Of a DNA stretch of 64,000 bases, positions 53,107-63,647 are shown in pieces. Each line of letters begins with the position of its first letter. Position 1 is the stretch's first letter. The DNA comes from Lachnospiraceae bacterium (lineage in GTDB: Bacteria > Bacillota > Clostridia > Lachnospirales > Lachnospiraceae): contig JAIDHX010000034.1 in NCBI GenBank assembly GCA_029053015.1, positions 62,001 to 126,000 on the forward strand, in the 5' to 3' direction. The notes beneath the pieces are model-generated. The model did no database searches. It was not told the DNA's origin and saw only the letters and a program-made list of their open reading frames with translations. Both the position numbers and the translations under genes were made by a program.

Positions 53107-53970
53107 TTAATAGAAGATTCGCGCAATCGGGGAATCGGCTGATAAAATCAAGGTCTTGTTATCTCCGGTCATGGAAACCTTGATGGCATCCAGACTCCGT
53201 ACAAAGGTGTAAAATTCTGTGCGGGAGGGGTCTGCGTATGCTTCGGAAAGAATCCGCATGTACTCTGCCTCGCCCTCTGCAATCAAAATCTCCGCCTGTT
53301 TTTCTGCCTCGGAAATCATGATTGTCACTTCTCTGTCCGTGTTGTTGCGTATTATCTGCGCTTCTGAATTACCCTCTGCCGTGTAGGTGGCGGCGATATT
53401 GTCGCGCTCGGAAATCATACGCTCATAAACGGCAGCCTTGTTGTCGCTGGGCAAATCCAAATGCTTGGTTTCAAATGCCAGAAGTTCAATGCCATACTGG
53501 TCTAAGGCATTGCCGATATTGGCCAGAACTGCGGCGGAAAGCTCGCCGTCACGACCGCTGATGACATCCTCCTGCGTCATGCTGCCGATTACATTTTTGG
53601 TGGAATTGTATACTATGGTGTCCAGACGGCTCTCCGCATTGGATATGGAAGAGTTCAGCGTCTGCGCAAACTTCAGCGGGTCGGTAATATGCCACAAGAT
53701 ATAGCTGTCAGTTATCATGGTTTTTTTATCGCTGGTGATAACGTCGGAGGAAGCAAGGTCGTACAGAAGCGTCTGCTTGGGCAGCTTATCCACCGTCTGC
53801 ACGAACGGCAGTTTAAAGCTTACGCCGGCTTCTGTTACAACGTGGTCTACCTTACCGAACTGGCGAATCAGGCTGTATTCATCTTCCTGTGTAATGACAA
53901 AACAGGAGGATCCGATGATGAGTAAAAGAAAAAGAATGGCAATCAATGCAACTTTCTTAAATGTTTTCAT
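53107..53970 (-). CDS. hflC: HflC-like SPFH/band 7 membrane protein
   Basis: 287 residues. One N-terminal membrane helix (about 7-25) precedes the SPFH domain (QEDEYSLIRQFGKVDHVVTEAGVSFKLPF) and a coiled coil (ERDNIAATYTAEGNSEAQIIRNN). With HflK it forms a membrane cage around FtsH and limits its access to substrates; FtsH is encoded elsewhere in the window. It follows hflK by 11 bases in one operon. Confidence 0.9.
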   Translation of the reverse strand: MKTFKKVALIAILFLLLIIGSSCFVITQEDEYSLIRQFGKVDHVVTEAGVSFKLPFVQTVDKLPKQTLLYDLASSDVITSDKKTMITDSYILWHITDPLKFAQTLNSSISNAESRLDTIVYNSTKNVIGSMTQEDVISGRDGELSAAVLANIGNALDQYGIELLAFETKHLDLPSDNKAAVYERMISERDNIAATYTAEGNSEAQIIRNNTDREVTIMISEAEKQAEILIAEGEAEYMRILSEAYADPSRTEFYTFVRSLDAIKVSMTGDNKTLILSADSPIARIFY

Positions 53971-53981
53971 AAAATTCCTTT

Positions 53982-54998
53982 CTAATCAATGTCGTCTGTA
54001 GTAGATGTATTGTTTGAAATGTTAAAGTCCGTAAAGGATTCGAGAGGGTAAAAGGTCTGTACATTGCCGTTCGGACTCTCGATGATTACCTTCAACTCAG
54101 GAAGAATTTCTTCCATGGCTTCAAAAAACATACGCTGGCGGGTGACTTCCGGATTCTTGATGTATTCCTCATACATGGCGTTGAAACGTGCCACTTGTGC
54201 AGTCGCTTCGTTGATACGCGCGGTCTTTTCCGCTTCGGCGCGCTGTATGATGGCGTCTGCCCTTGCCTCTGCGGAAGGAATCTGCTCATTGCGGTATTTG
54301 TTGGCATTGTTTAATGCAGTTTCTTTGCCCTGCTTTGCGGTTTCGACAGCCTTGAAGGCTTCCATAACCTCCGTGGTGGGCGGCTCGGAATCCTGGATGG
54401 TGATGTTGACAAGCTGGATGCCCAAATCCTGCTCCTCCAACCGTTGCATGATCATTTCCTTGATGGCTGCCTGTATTTCATTTTTGCCGGTGGTCAGCAC
54501 ATCGTCCACAGGATAGCTGCCGATAACGGTACGGATACAGCTCATGCTGATATTTTTTAAAATGTTGACCGGCTCGCTGGAAGCGAACACAGCCTTGACA
54601 GGGTCAGAAAAGCGGTACTCCACAAAAAAGTCCACATTGACAAAATTGTAATCTGAGGTAATCATCAGCGATTCGTCCTCGTTGGAAATATTGGAGGATG
54701 AGTCATAGCCGATAGAAAAGCCCTGAATCGTGGTATTGACTTTTCTGACCTCCTGAATAAAAGGTATTTTAAAGTGTAACCCGGGCTCCGTCACGGGAGA
54801 AGCCTGCCCAAAGGTAATCAGCACCGCCTGTTCCTGCTCTCCAATCTGGTAGGTGGAGTTAAAGACAAGTATCAGCAGAACAATAATGACAGCCGCAATA
54901 CCGCCTATTTTTCCCCATGCAGGTTCGGGACTGCCTTTGCCGTCGGCGCCAACCGTCTCAAAGCCGTTACGTCTGTTGCGAAAAGATTCTTTCATCAT
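53982..54998 (-). CDS. hflK: HflK-like SPFH/band 7 membrane protein
   Basis: 338 residues. A cytoplasmic N-terminus with basic residues, a membrane helix (about 33-52), an SPFH domain (IGEQEQAVLITFGQASPVTEPGLHFKIPF) and a C-terminal coiled coil ending in an acidic, Thr/Asn-rich tail. Partner of HflC. GGAGA lies 11 bases before the start. The promoter overlaps a palindrome at 55105-55121. Confidence 0.9.
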   Translation of the reverse strand: MMKESFRNRRNGFETVGADGKGSPEPAWGKIGGIAAVIIVLLILVFNSTYQIGEQEQAVLITFGQASPVTEPGLHFKIPFIQEVRKVNTTIQGFSIGYDSSSNISNEDESLMITSDYNFVNVDFFVEYRFSDPVKAVFASSEPVNILKNISMSCIRTVIGSYPVDDVLTTGKNEIQAAIKEMIMQRLEEQDLGIQLVNITIQDSEPPTTEVMEAFKAVETAKQGKETALNNANKYRNEQIPSAEARADAIIQRAEAEKTARINEATAQVARFNAMYEEYIKNPEVTRQRMFFEAMEEILPELKVIIESPNGNVQTFYPLESFTDFNISNNTSTTDDID

Positions 54999-55089
54999 AT
55001 GAAATTAAGTCTCCTATCTGCGCGTCTGCGCAAAATCTCAGCTTATCCGCTGTGTTCAGAGGGGATAAAGCTTTCTTGTTTATGATTTT

Positions 55090-55121
55090 ATCATACACGT
55101 AATCATATTGTTTCACAATAT
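55090..55121 (-). promoter_or_regulatory. hflKC promoter overlapping a palindrome
   Basis: On the minus strand TTGTGA (55113-55118), a 17-base spacer and TATGAT (55090-55095). The -35 box lies in the perfect palindrome ATATTGT-TTC-ACAATAT (55105-55121), a candidate operator. A second palindrome AAAAGTTT-TCT-AAACTTTT is at 55142-55160. Confidence 0.5.
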
Positions 55122-55208
55122 CAGAAAGATAATGAATCCCTAAAAGTTTTCTAAACTTTTAAAGCTGTCTGCACGTTAAAAGAAAGTATCGTGCGGGTAA
55201 AAATTCAA

Positions 55209-55237
55209 ATGACATTTGCGGGAGGATGTAGTACAAT
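55209..55237 (+). promoter_or_regulatory. Promoter of the polysaccharide deacetylase gene
   Basis: ATGACA (55209-55214), a 17-base spacer and TACAAT (55232-55237) lie 50 bases before the deacetylase start. Confidence 0.55.
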
Positions 55238-55286
55238 TATTACTATAGCATAGGACTTTATTTGGATACTGAAAAGGAGTTAAAAG

Positions 55287-57598
<2,312 letters not shown>

Positions 57599-57608
57599 GA
57601 AAACGGAC

Positions 57609-57669
57609 TTGACTTTCTGTTGTAGTAATGATACCATGTATCAAGATGATATATCAATTTGATACATGG
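57609..57669 (+). promoter_or_regulatory. Promoter with long dyad operator before the Fe-S membrane protein
   Basis: TTGACT (57609-57614), a 17-base spacer and TACCAT (57632-57637). A perfect 11-bp inverted repeat CCATGTATCAA/TTGATACATGG (57634-57644 and 57659-57669) covers the -10 box and transcription start. A repressor bound there would block the operon; the PadR protein encoded third is the obvious candidate. Confidence 0.6.
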
Positions 57670-57676
57670 AGGATTT

Positions 57677-58411
57677 ATGAAAAGACAACAGATAAGAAGA
57701 ATGGTTTTGTTTATTTCCTTTATGCTGTTTCCTGTAACAATGTGGTATTTTTCCCCGTATCTGATTATTGTGGCAATGGCGCAGCATGTTTTAAACGGCA
57801 GCTTCTGGGTGTTTCTGGCAATGCTGGTATTGTCCATGTTTTGCGGGAGAGCGTTTTGCGGCTGGCTGTGTCCCTCCGGCGGATTGCAGGAATGTTCTGC
57901 TTACATCAGGGAAACGCCGGCAAAGCAGGGGTGGCGCAATTACATTAAATACGGAATCTGGTCTGTCTGGATGCTGGCGGTTATTGTTACGTTTATTTTA
58001 GGGAAAAACGGCGTGACGGTGGACTTCTTTTTCATGACGGACCATGGAATTTCCGTTACGGAAATTTATAACTATGTGATTTATTATGGCGTGCTGCTTT
58101 TATTGTTTCTGCCGACGGTTATTCATGGGAAGCGAGCGGCATGCCATTACCTCTGCTGGATGGCGCCGTTCATGGTTATCGGCGGCTTTATCGGGAGAAA
58201 GCTGCATTTGCCGCAGCTACATATCGAGGCTGACAGGGAAGCCTGCATTTCCTGCAAACAGTGCAATAAGGTCTGTCCCATGGGACTGGAGGTAGAGGAA
58301 CTGGTAAAACAGGAGAAAAATGCCTCCTGTTCGGAATGCATCCAATGCGGCGCATGCATCGATAATTGTTCAAGACATGCATTAAAGTATGCAATGAGAA
58401 GGAGAAAGTGA
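57677..58411 (+). CDS. Membrane-bound 4Fe-4S ferredoxin-like protein (NapH/YccM type)
   Basis: 244 residues. About five membrane helices with the CGRAFCGWLCPSGG cysteine motif on a loop, followed by a cytoplasmic ferredoxin domain with two 4Fe-4S motifs (CISCKQCNKVCP and CSECIQCGACIDNC). Such proteins pass electrons between quinone or membrane donors and soluble carriers. The next gene encodes a flavodoxin, a likely electron partner. The start follows GGAGGA at 57668-57673. Confidence 0.87.
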   Translation: MKRQQIRRMVLFISFMLFPVTMWYFSPYLIIVAMAQHVLNGSFWVFLAMLVLSMFCGRAFCGWLCPSGGLQECSAYIRETPAKQGWRNYIKYGIWSVWMLAVIVTFILGKNGVTVDFFFMTDHGISVTEIYNYVIYYGVLLLLFLPTVIHGKRAACHYLCWMAPFMVIGGFIGRKLHLPQLHIEADREACISCKQCNKVCPMGLEVEELVKQEKNASCSECIQCGACIDNCSRHALKYAMRRRK

Positions 58412-58413
58412 TA

Positions 58414-58899
58414 ATGAAAAAAAGGGTGGTTGTCTATTATTCTTTTGAGGGGAATACCAAAAAGGCGGCGGAGCAGCTTGCAGAAAAGCTGGGGGCGGAT
58501 ATCGTGGAGCTGCGGACTGTAGAGGAAATTCCACGAAAAGGCTTCGGAAAGTTTTTTGTGGGAGGGGGGCTGGCGCTTTTTAAAAAATGTCCGCCGCTTC
58601 AGGACATAGAGAGCGATATGGATAAGTATGAAGAAATTATATTAGGAACGCCCATATGGGCGGGAAAATGTACGCCGGCCATTAATAGCTTTTTGAAAGC
58701 GTACCCTGTAGGGGAAAAAGTGGTGGCTGTTTTTACCTGCAGCGGCGGCGGAGGCAACAAAGGCTGCATGAAGGATTTGTCCCGAAGACTTTCCGCACTT
58801 AAGTATTCAACGGCGCTGACCGACAGCAGGAATCAGGCTTCTAAAGATAACGAGATGCATATACAGAGACTTGCAGAGGATATTATGCATGGCGAATGA
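58414..58899 (+). CDS. Flavodoxin
   Basis: 161 residues. FMN-binding flavodoxin fold: YYSFEGNTKKAA phosphate loop at the N-terminus, GTPIWAGKCTP and TCSGGGGNKG flanking the isoalloxazine site. An electron carrier. It starts 3 bases after the Fe-S gene and overlaps the PadR gene by 11 bases, so the three form an operon. Confidence 0.88.
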   Translation: MKKRVVVYYSFEGNTKKAAEQLAEKLGADIVELRTVEEIPRKGFGKFFVGGGLALFKKCPPLQDIESDMDKYEEIILGTPIWAGKCTPAINSFLKAYPVGEKVVAVFTCSGGGGNKGCMKDLSRRLSALKYSTALTDSRNQASKDNEMHIQRLAEDIMHGE

Positions 58900-59422
58900 G
58901 CGGAAAATTGATATGGTCATACTCGGTCTTTTGAGTCATGAACCGCTGACCGGATATGACATCAAAAAAAGAATCGACGGAGCAATCCTATTTTTCTGGA
59001 AGGGCAGCTTTGGCAGTATCTATCCTGCACTCAACGCGATGGAAAAGGATGGACTGGTGACAAAAGAGAACAGTTCAGAAAGCGGCAGGGAAAAAATTGT
59101 CTATGCAATCACACCTTCCGGCACGGCGGCGCTGACGGCGTGGCTTAAGGATTCGCAGGCGAAGAATGAATTGAAGTATGAAACGCTTCTAAAGCTCTTT
59201 TTTGGCGGCGCTGTTGATAAGCAGATTACCGTTCATACAATCGAGATGTTTGAGCAGAATGTGCGGCAGGAACTGGAGCTTTTGAAGCGTTATGAGCAGA
59301 ATTTGTCAAGAGTACTGGAGCAGCAGGACCATATCTATTATTATCTCACCGTGACCTTTGGGATAGAGACTTATGAGGGATATTTGCGGTGGTGCGAGAT
59401 GGCGAAGGGGATGCTGCGCTAG
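58889..59422 (+). CDS. PadR-family transcriptional regulator
   Basis: 177 residues. The N-terminal winged helix has the PadR pattern (ILGLLSHEPLTGYDIKKRI, GSIYPALNAMEKDGLV) and the C-terminal half is a helical dimerisation domain. PadR proteins repress detoxification genes and lose DNA binding on ligand binding. Its gene closes the Fe-S/flavodoxin operon and it probably acts on the dyad at 57634-57669. AGAGGA precedes the start. Confidence 0.87.
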   Translation: MANERKIDMVILGLLSHEPLTGYDIKKRIDGAILFFWKGSFGSIYPALNAMEKDGLVTKENSSESGREKIVYAITPSGTAALTAWLKDSQAKNELKYETLLKLFFGGAVDKQITVHTIEMFEQNVRQELELLKRYEQNLSRVLEQQDHIYYYLTVTFGIETYEGYLRWCEMAKGMLR

Positions 59423-59463
59423 AAATTTTACATTTGTGTTTACATTTTGTAAGTAAGATTACA

Positions 59464-59510
59464 TAGAAAACCACCCCAAAACTTTGACCGAGTAGCAGGG
59501 TGGTTTTCTA
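59464..59510 (+). terminator. Terminator of the Fe-S/flavodoxin/PadR operon
   Basis: TAGAAAACCACCC and GGGTGGTTTTCTA form a perfect 13-bp stem with a 21-base loop. A smaller CCCAC/GTGGG hairpin follows at 59528-59540. The stem is AT-rich at its base and can also act for the converging XRE gene. Confidence 0.7.
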
Positions 59511-59622
59511 ACTTTGCAATAGGTCAACCCACCTTGTGGGCGGTTCTTCCTTTTATGATTAAATTATAGCATGCGGAACGCAACAATGCAAGTATACTGC
59601 CGGGAAATTTATCTCACATAAT

Positions 59623-60198
59623 TCACCCTAACAGCCACGCCAGTACCAGACAGACAATGAGGGTTATCAGCCCGCTGCCAACAGCCAATAAAAATTGTTG
59701 GTAGGGGCGCTTTCCTATCTCCTGCTGTTGGGTGAGTTCATCCAACCGTCTGCCTTCCGAAAATGCCACGATTTCTTTGTAGGTGTGAATATGATTATCC
59801 TTTTTTATCCGCTCTACTTTAATGCAGAAAAACATCGTGATTCCGAACAATATGCCCCATGGAATAATGGCGTAAACATGCAGCCATAATGCGAGCGGTA
59901 CTGCGGACACCATTGTCGCTGCCAAAAGAATGCTAAAAACGGCGCCATAATGGTTCAACTTTTTTATTTCTGTTTCTTTGATTTCTTCTTTCATGATTTC
60001 AACATCTCCTTTTATGATTTGGTCAAGAGATACGTTGAATAACGTGCTGAGAAGCAGCAGGCTGTGAATGTCCGGATAATTTTTTCCGGTTTCCCAGTTT
60101 GAAATAGTTTGTCTTGACACATAAATTTTTTCTGCCAGTTCTTCTTGGGAAAGTTTCATATCATTTCTATATTTCTTGATTTGCGTGCCCGCTTCCAA
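59623..60198 (-). CDS. XRE-family membrane-anchored regulator
   Basis: 191 residues. N-terminal helix-turn-helix (IKKYRNDMKLSQEELAEKIYVSRQTISNWETGK) followed by three hydrophobic segments (two about 85-125, one at the C-terminus). The start is a TTG at 60198 that follows AAAGGAGG by 8 bases and gives the family N-terminus; the longer ATG frame lacks a site. DNA-binding proteins with membrane tails are common in Firmicutes and may sense envelope signals. Target unknown. Confidence 0.82.
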   Translation of the reverse strand: MEAGTQIKKYRNDMKLSQEELAEKIYVSRQTISNWETGKNYPDIHSLLLLSTLFNVSLDQIIKGDVEIMKEEIKETEIKKLNHYGAVFSILLAATMVSAVPLALWLHVYAIIPWGILFGITMFFCIKVERIKKDNHIHTYKEIVAFSEGRRLDELTQQQEIGKRPYQQFLLAVGSGLITLIVCLVLAWLLG

Positions 60199-60385
60199 TT
60201 TGTACACCTCCTTTTGCCTGAATTGGTACCCTTGAACCACCGTAAGCATATCATACGGCGGGCATAGATGCCGCCAAAAGCGTTTGACATTGCCTTAAAA
60301 ATCTGTGTCAAAGGTATTTTGCATGGATTATTTTATCTATTATAGTACAATGGTCGGTTCCGAAAGTCGATGAGTAATTTTTTGT

Positions 60386-60414
60386 TTGACAATATTACTC
60401 GTATAGAATATAAT
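60386..60414 (+). promoter_or_regulatory. Strong promoter of the TetR-ABC operon
   Basis: TTGACA (60386-60391), a 17-base spacer and TATAAT (60409-60414), a full consensus promoter. GAGTAAT/ATTACTC (60372-60378 and 60394-60400) forms a dyad around the -35 box. Confidence 0.75.
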
Positions 60415-60448
60415 AAAACATACGTTGCAAAACAACTGTTTCAAATAA

Positions 60449-60462
60449 TTTACACGTGTAAA
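60449..60462 (+). promoter_or_regulatory. Perfect 14-bp palindrome, probable TetR operator
   Basis: TTTACACGTGTAAA lies 16 bases before the TetR start codon, downstream of the promoter. Its size and symmetry fit TetR-family operators, so autorepression is likely. Confidence 0.65.
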
Positions 60463-60477
60463 AATGAGAGGTGAAAG

Positions 60478-61068
60478 ATGCCGCCAAAAGCAAAATTTAC
60501 AAAAGAAGAAATTATTGACGCAGCGCTTCAGATTGTGCGAGAGAGCGGACTGGAAGCCGTCACGGCGCGGGAACTGGGAGCAAGGCTCGGAAGCTCTGCA
60601 AGACCTATTTTTACGGTGTTTGACAATATGGAAGAGGTGCTTGCAGGCGTTGAAGATATGGCGAGAGAGCTTTACCGGCAGTATGTAGAGAGGGGACTGA
60701 CACAGACGCCTGCTTTTCGCGGCGTCGGGCTGGAATATATACAGTTTGCGATACAGGAGCCCAAGCTGTTTCAGCTTTTGTTTATGAGCGAGAAGAGCGG
60801 GGAAAATGATCTTGCCCATGTTCTGGCGCTGATTGACCGGAATTATGAGGTGATTCTGAAATCCGTGCAGGATTTGTATGGGTTTGACAGGGAAAAGGCA
60901 GACAAGCTTTACCGCCATCTCTGGATATATTCCCATGGGATTGCGACGTTGTGTGCAACAAAGGTATGCCGTTTTACCCCGCAGGACATCGGCGGAATGT
61001 TGACAGAGGTCTTTACGGGACTGTTTATAAAGATGAAGAAGGAGGAACAAAATGATTCGGGTAAATAA
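60478..61068 (+). CDS. TetR-family regulator
   Basis: 196 residues. N-terminal helix-turn-helix (FTKEEIIDAALQIVRESGLEAVTARELGARLGSSARPIFTVFDN) and a C-terminal ligand-binding domain of the TetR type. It overlaps the ABC ATPase gene by 17 bases, so it very likely controls the transporter. Ligand unknown. Confidence 0.88.
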   Translation: MPPKAKFTKEEIIDAALQIVRESGLEAVTARELGARLGSSARPIFTVFDNMEEVLAGVEDMARELYRQYVERGLTQTPAFRGVGLEYIQFAIQEPKLFQLLFMSEKSGENDLAHVLALIDRNYEVILKSVQDLYGFDREKADKLYRHLWIYSHGIATLCATKVCRFTPQDIGGMLTEVFTGLFIKMKKEEQNDSGK

Positions 61069-61744
61069 TATTACAAAATCCTTTGGAAATAAGGAGAATA
61101 AGACTGAAGTGTTGAAGGGAATTTCCCTGACGGTAGCGGACGAGGATTTTGTCGTGATTTTAGGGGCTTCCGGTTCGGGAAAATCCACACTGTTAAATGT
61201 GATGTCAGGGTTGGAAAAACCTGATACGGGAGAGGTTTTGTATGATGACAGGGATATCACGAAGCTTTCCGATGTGGGTCTGACAGAATTCCGAAAAGAA
61301 ACGGTTGGTTTTATTTTTCAGCAATACTATCTGCTGCCGCATTTGAATGTGGAGAAAAATGTGAAGCTGGGGGCGGAGCTTATTGGCAGCAGGGACTATA
61401 AGAAAATGCTGGACGCCGTCGGGCTTGGCGAAAAGCTGCACAAGTACCCTCACGAGTTAAGCGGCGGCGAGCAGCAGCGGGTTTCGGTTGCAAGGGCGCT
61501 TGCAAAGAAGCCTAAGGTTCTGTTTCTGGATGAGCCGACGGGCGCTTTGGATGAGGCGACAGGGCGGATGGTGCTGGATTACATAAGCAGTCTTCAGAAA
61601 GAGTATCATTTTACGATTGTCTGTGTGACGCACAATCTGAACATCGCGGAGATGGCGGGCACAGTCATCAGAATGAACAGCGGCAAGGTGATAGAAACCT
61701 ATGAAAATAAACAGCGGAAAACAGCATATGAAATCGGCTGGTAA
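61052..61744 (+). CDS. ABC transporter ATP-binding protein (MacB/LolD type)
   Basis: 230 residues. Walker A GASGSGKST, Q-loop FIFQQYYLLPHL, signature LSGGEQQRVSVARAL, Walker B VLFLDEPTG and H-loop VCVTHN are all present. This subfamily pairs with FtsX-like permeases and exports peptides or lipophilic compounds or acts in resistance modules. AAGGAGGAAC precedes the start inside the TetR gene. Confidence 0.93.
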   Translation: MIRVNNITKSFGNKENKTEVLKGISLTVADEDFVVILGASGSGKSTLLNVMSGLEKPDTGEVLYDDRDITKLSDVGLTEFRKETVGFIFQQYYLLPHLNVEKNVKLGAELIGSRDYKKMLDAVGLGEKLHKYPHELSGGEQQRVSVARALAKKPKVLFLDEPTGALDEATGRMVLDYISSLQKEYHFTIVCVTHNLNIAEMAGTVIRMNSGKVIETYENKQRKTAYEIGW

Positions 61745-61755
61745 AGGAGGACATT

Positions 61756-62907
61756 ATGGTAATCAGTCTGAAAGACAGTTTTAAATTATTGGGGATTTTT
61801 ATTATGTCCTGCTGCGCGGTTACAGTCTGTGCGTTGTTCCTCAATTATAACATGGACCTTGCGGAATTAGAGCCGCAAATCAGCGACGGCATGGTTCGCG
61901 TGTTTTACGATGCGCAGGTTATGACAGGTAAGGTGGTAATCGCCGTCTGCGGCGGCTGCCTGTTGGTTACGACAGTTATTTTGTTGTTTTTTTACATTAG
62001 AAATTACATTGATACTCACAAAAAAGAGCTTGGTATTTTAAAAGCACTGGGTTATTCCAATTTTAAAATTGCGGGCAGTTTCTGGGTATTTGGACTCAGC
62101 GTTCTTATCGGTACGGTTGCAGGGTATGGAATTGCGATCACATTGATGCCGGGGTTTTACCGCGTGCAGAACAAAGAAAAAATACTGCCGGAGTTTTCCA
62201 TGCATTTTCACCCACTTCCGGCATTGTGTCTGACTGTACTTCCGGCGGCTCTGTTTGCCTTGCTTTCGGTTCTCTACAGTTACCGCAAACTGGGAATGCC
62301 GGTTTTGGAACTGTTACGGGAAAAGACTGCGGTGAAGGTGCGAAAGAAGAAAGAAGGGAAAAAGGCAAAAAAAGAACTGCCGTTTTTGCGTGAATTGCAA
62401 AGAAGCACGCTTGGTGCAAGCCCGGCGCTTGTATTCTTTATTGGGTTTGCGGCTTTCTGTTATTCCTCCATGATGCAGATGTCTTCCAGCATGGATGAGC
62501 TTGCCAGTGCATTTATGGCAGCCATGATGATTATCATAGGGATTGTGCTGGCATGTACATCGCTGTTTCTGGCAATCACGTCGGTGGTAAACGGAAACAA
62601 AAAAACGATAGCCATGCTGCGGGTGTTCGGGTACTCCGAAAAAGCGTGCAGCAGCAGTATTTTAGGAGGGTACAGACCCGTCGCATACATTGGTTTTGTA
62701 ATCGGAACCATATATCAGTATATGCTCCTGAAAATCATGGTAACGGTAGTATTTGCGGACGTGGACATGGTGCCGGAATATAATTTTGATTTTAAGGCAT
62801 TTGGAATTGTACTGGTTTCCTTTGCCATACTGTATGAGCTGGTAATGTGGCGCTATACGGAAAAATTAAAAAAGGTTTCGATAAAGGAAGTTATGCTTGA
62901 GTCATAA
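61756..62907 (+). CDS. FtsX-like ABC permease
   Basis: 383 residues with about seven or eight hydrophobic segments. The first pair flanks a short external loop, followed by the FtsX core (YIDTHKKELGILKALGYSNFKI) and a second core near the C-terminus (NKKTIAMLRVFGYSEKA). It follows the ATPase gene by 11 bases. It probably forms a homodimeric transporter with it. The substrate cannot be read. Confidence 0.85.
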   Translation: MVISLKDSFKLLGIFIMSCCAVTVCALFLNYNMDLAELEPQISDGMVRVFYDAQVMTGKVVIAVCGGCLLVTTVILLFFYIRNYIDTHKKELGILKALGYSNFKIAGSFWVFGLSVLIGTVAGYGIAITLMPGFYRVQNKEKILPEFSMHFHPLPALCLTVLPAALFALLSVLYSYRKLGMPVLELLREKTAVKVRKKKEGKKAKKELPFLRELQRSTLGASPALVFFIGFAAFCYSSMMQMSSSMDELASAFMAAMMIIIGIVLACTSLFLAITSVVNGNKKTIAMLRVFGYSEKACSSSILGGYRPVAYIGFVIGTIYQYMLLKIMVTVVFADVDMVPEYNFDFKAFGIVLVSFAILYELVMWRYTEKLKKVSIKEVMLES

Positions 62908-62912
62908 CAGGA

Positions 62913-63227
62913 TTAATAGAAAACAAATCCAACAACCAGAATCACGGACAGCGCAATGCGGATGCAGTGGTGCTGCCAGTGGAAACTGCCGCTTTTTACA
63001 CCGTTACAGATGGCAGCGCAGCAGATTAGGGCGCAGCCCGCAAGGGCAGCGGACCAGTCTGCTGCAAAGGATAATATGTTTAAGACAACCGCGGTGAGCA
63101 GCATGAGGCTTCCGGCAGCCATACAGATATGGGAAGTGCTGCGCTCTTTCTGCTTTATGGCGGCGATGGCCGCAATCAAGGACAAGATTCCAAATAAAAT
63201 ACTGACCATGTCTAAAGCAATTCTCAT
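62913..63227 (-). CDS. Small membrane protein of unknown function
   Basis: 104 residues with three or four hydrophobic segments and few charges. AAAGGA 8 bases before the ATG supports a real gene. It converges on the permease gene with 5 bases between stops. No family is recognised. Confidence 0.65.
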   Translation of the reverse strand: MRIALDMVSILFGILSLIAAIAAIKQKERSTSHICMAAGSLMLLTAVVLNILSFAADWSAALAGCALICCAAICNGVKSGSFHWQHHCIRIALSVILVVGFVFY

Positions 63228-63394
63228 GATAAAAATCCTTTCTATAATGACAGTGTGCAGTAGTGTACACTTATCTTTCCGTCAAAATAATCAATACCGG
63301 AATTATACCAATGTCATTTAGTTTATGAAAATTATTTTACATCCTTTTGTCCGTTTTGTTAAGGCATTAAATATGTAACATTCGCACCCAACTC

Positions 63395-63423
63395 TTGATT
63401 TTCACGTATTTTGGTGATATATA
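63395..63423 (+). promoter_or_regulatory. Promoter for the ECF sigma gene at the window edge
   Basis: TTGATT (63395-63400), a 17-base spacer and TATATA (63418-63423). The 220 bases between it and the sigma gene have only a doubtful 65-codon frame. Confidence 0.45.
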
Positions 63424-63647
63424 AAGGATAGAGATGTGCAATGCTTATGTGCCAAGTTCCATAAAGCAGGTTTTCCTATTTCTCCGTCTCGATTCCCAGC
63501 AAAAGTTTGCTGCATCCCAACCTTTTTTGCATGAAAATCGTCTATATATTGAGCAAGCTGTTTTGGAAGGCTTTCCGCCGTCGATCAGGCTGCGGTTAAA
63601 ATGCCAAAATCCGCTTGCATTCGGGAAATAATATCAAGGAGGATCAT

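Noticed and set aside
63434..63631. 65-residue frame upstream of the last sigma factor
   Set aside because: An AAAGGA lies nearby, but the protein has no recognisable features and the region fits a leader equally well; not enough support to call a gene.
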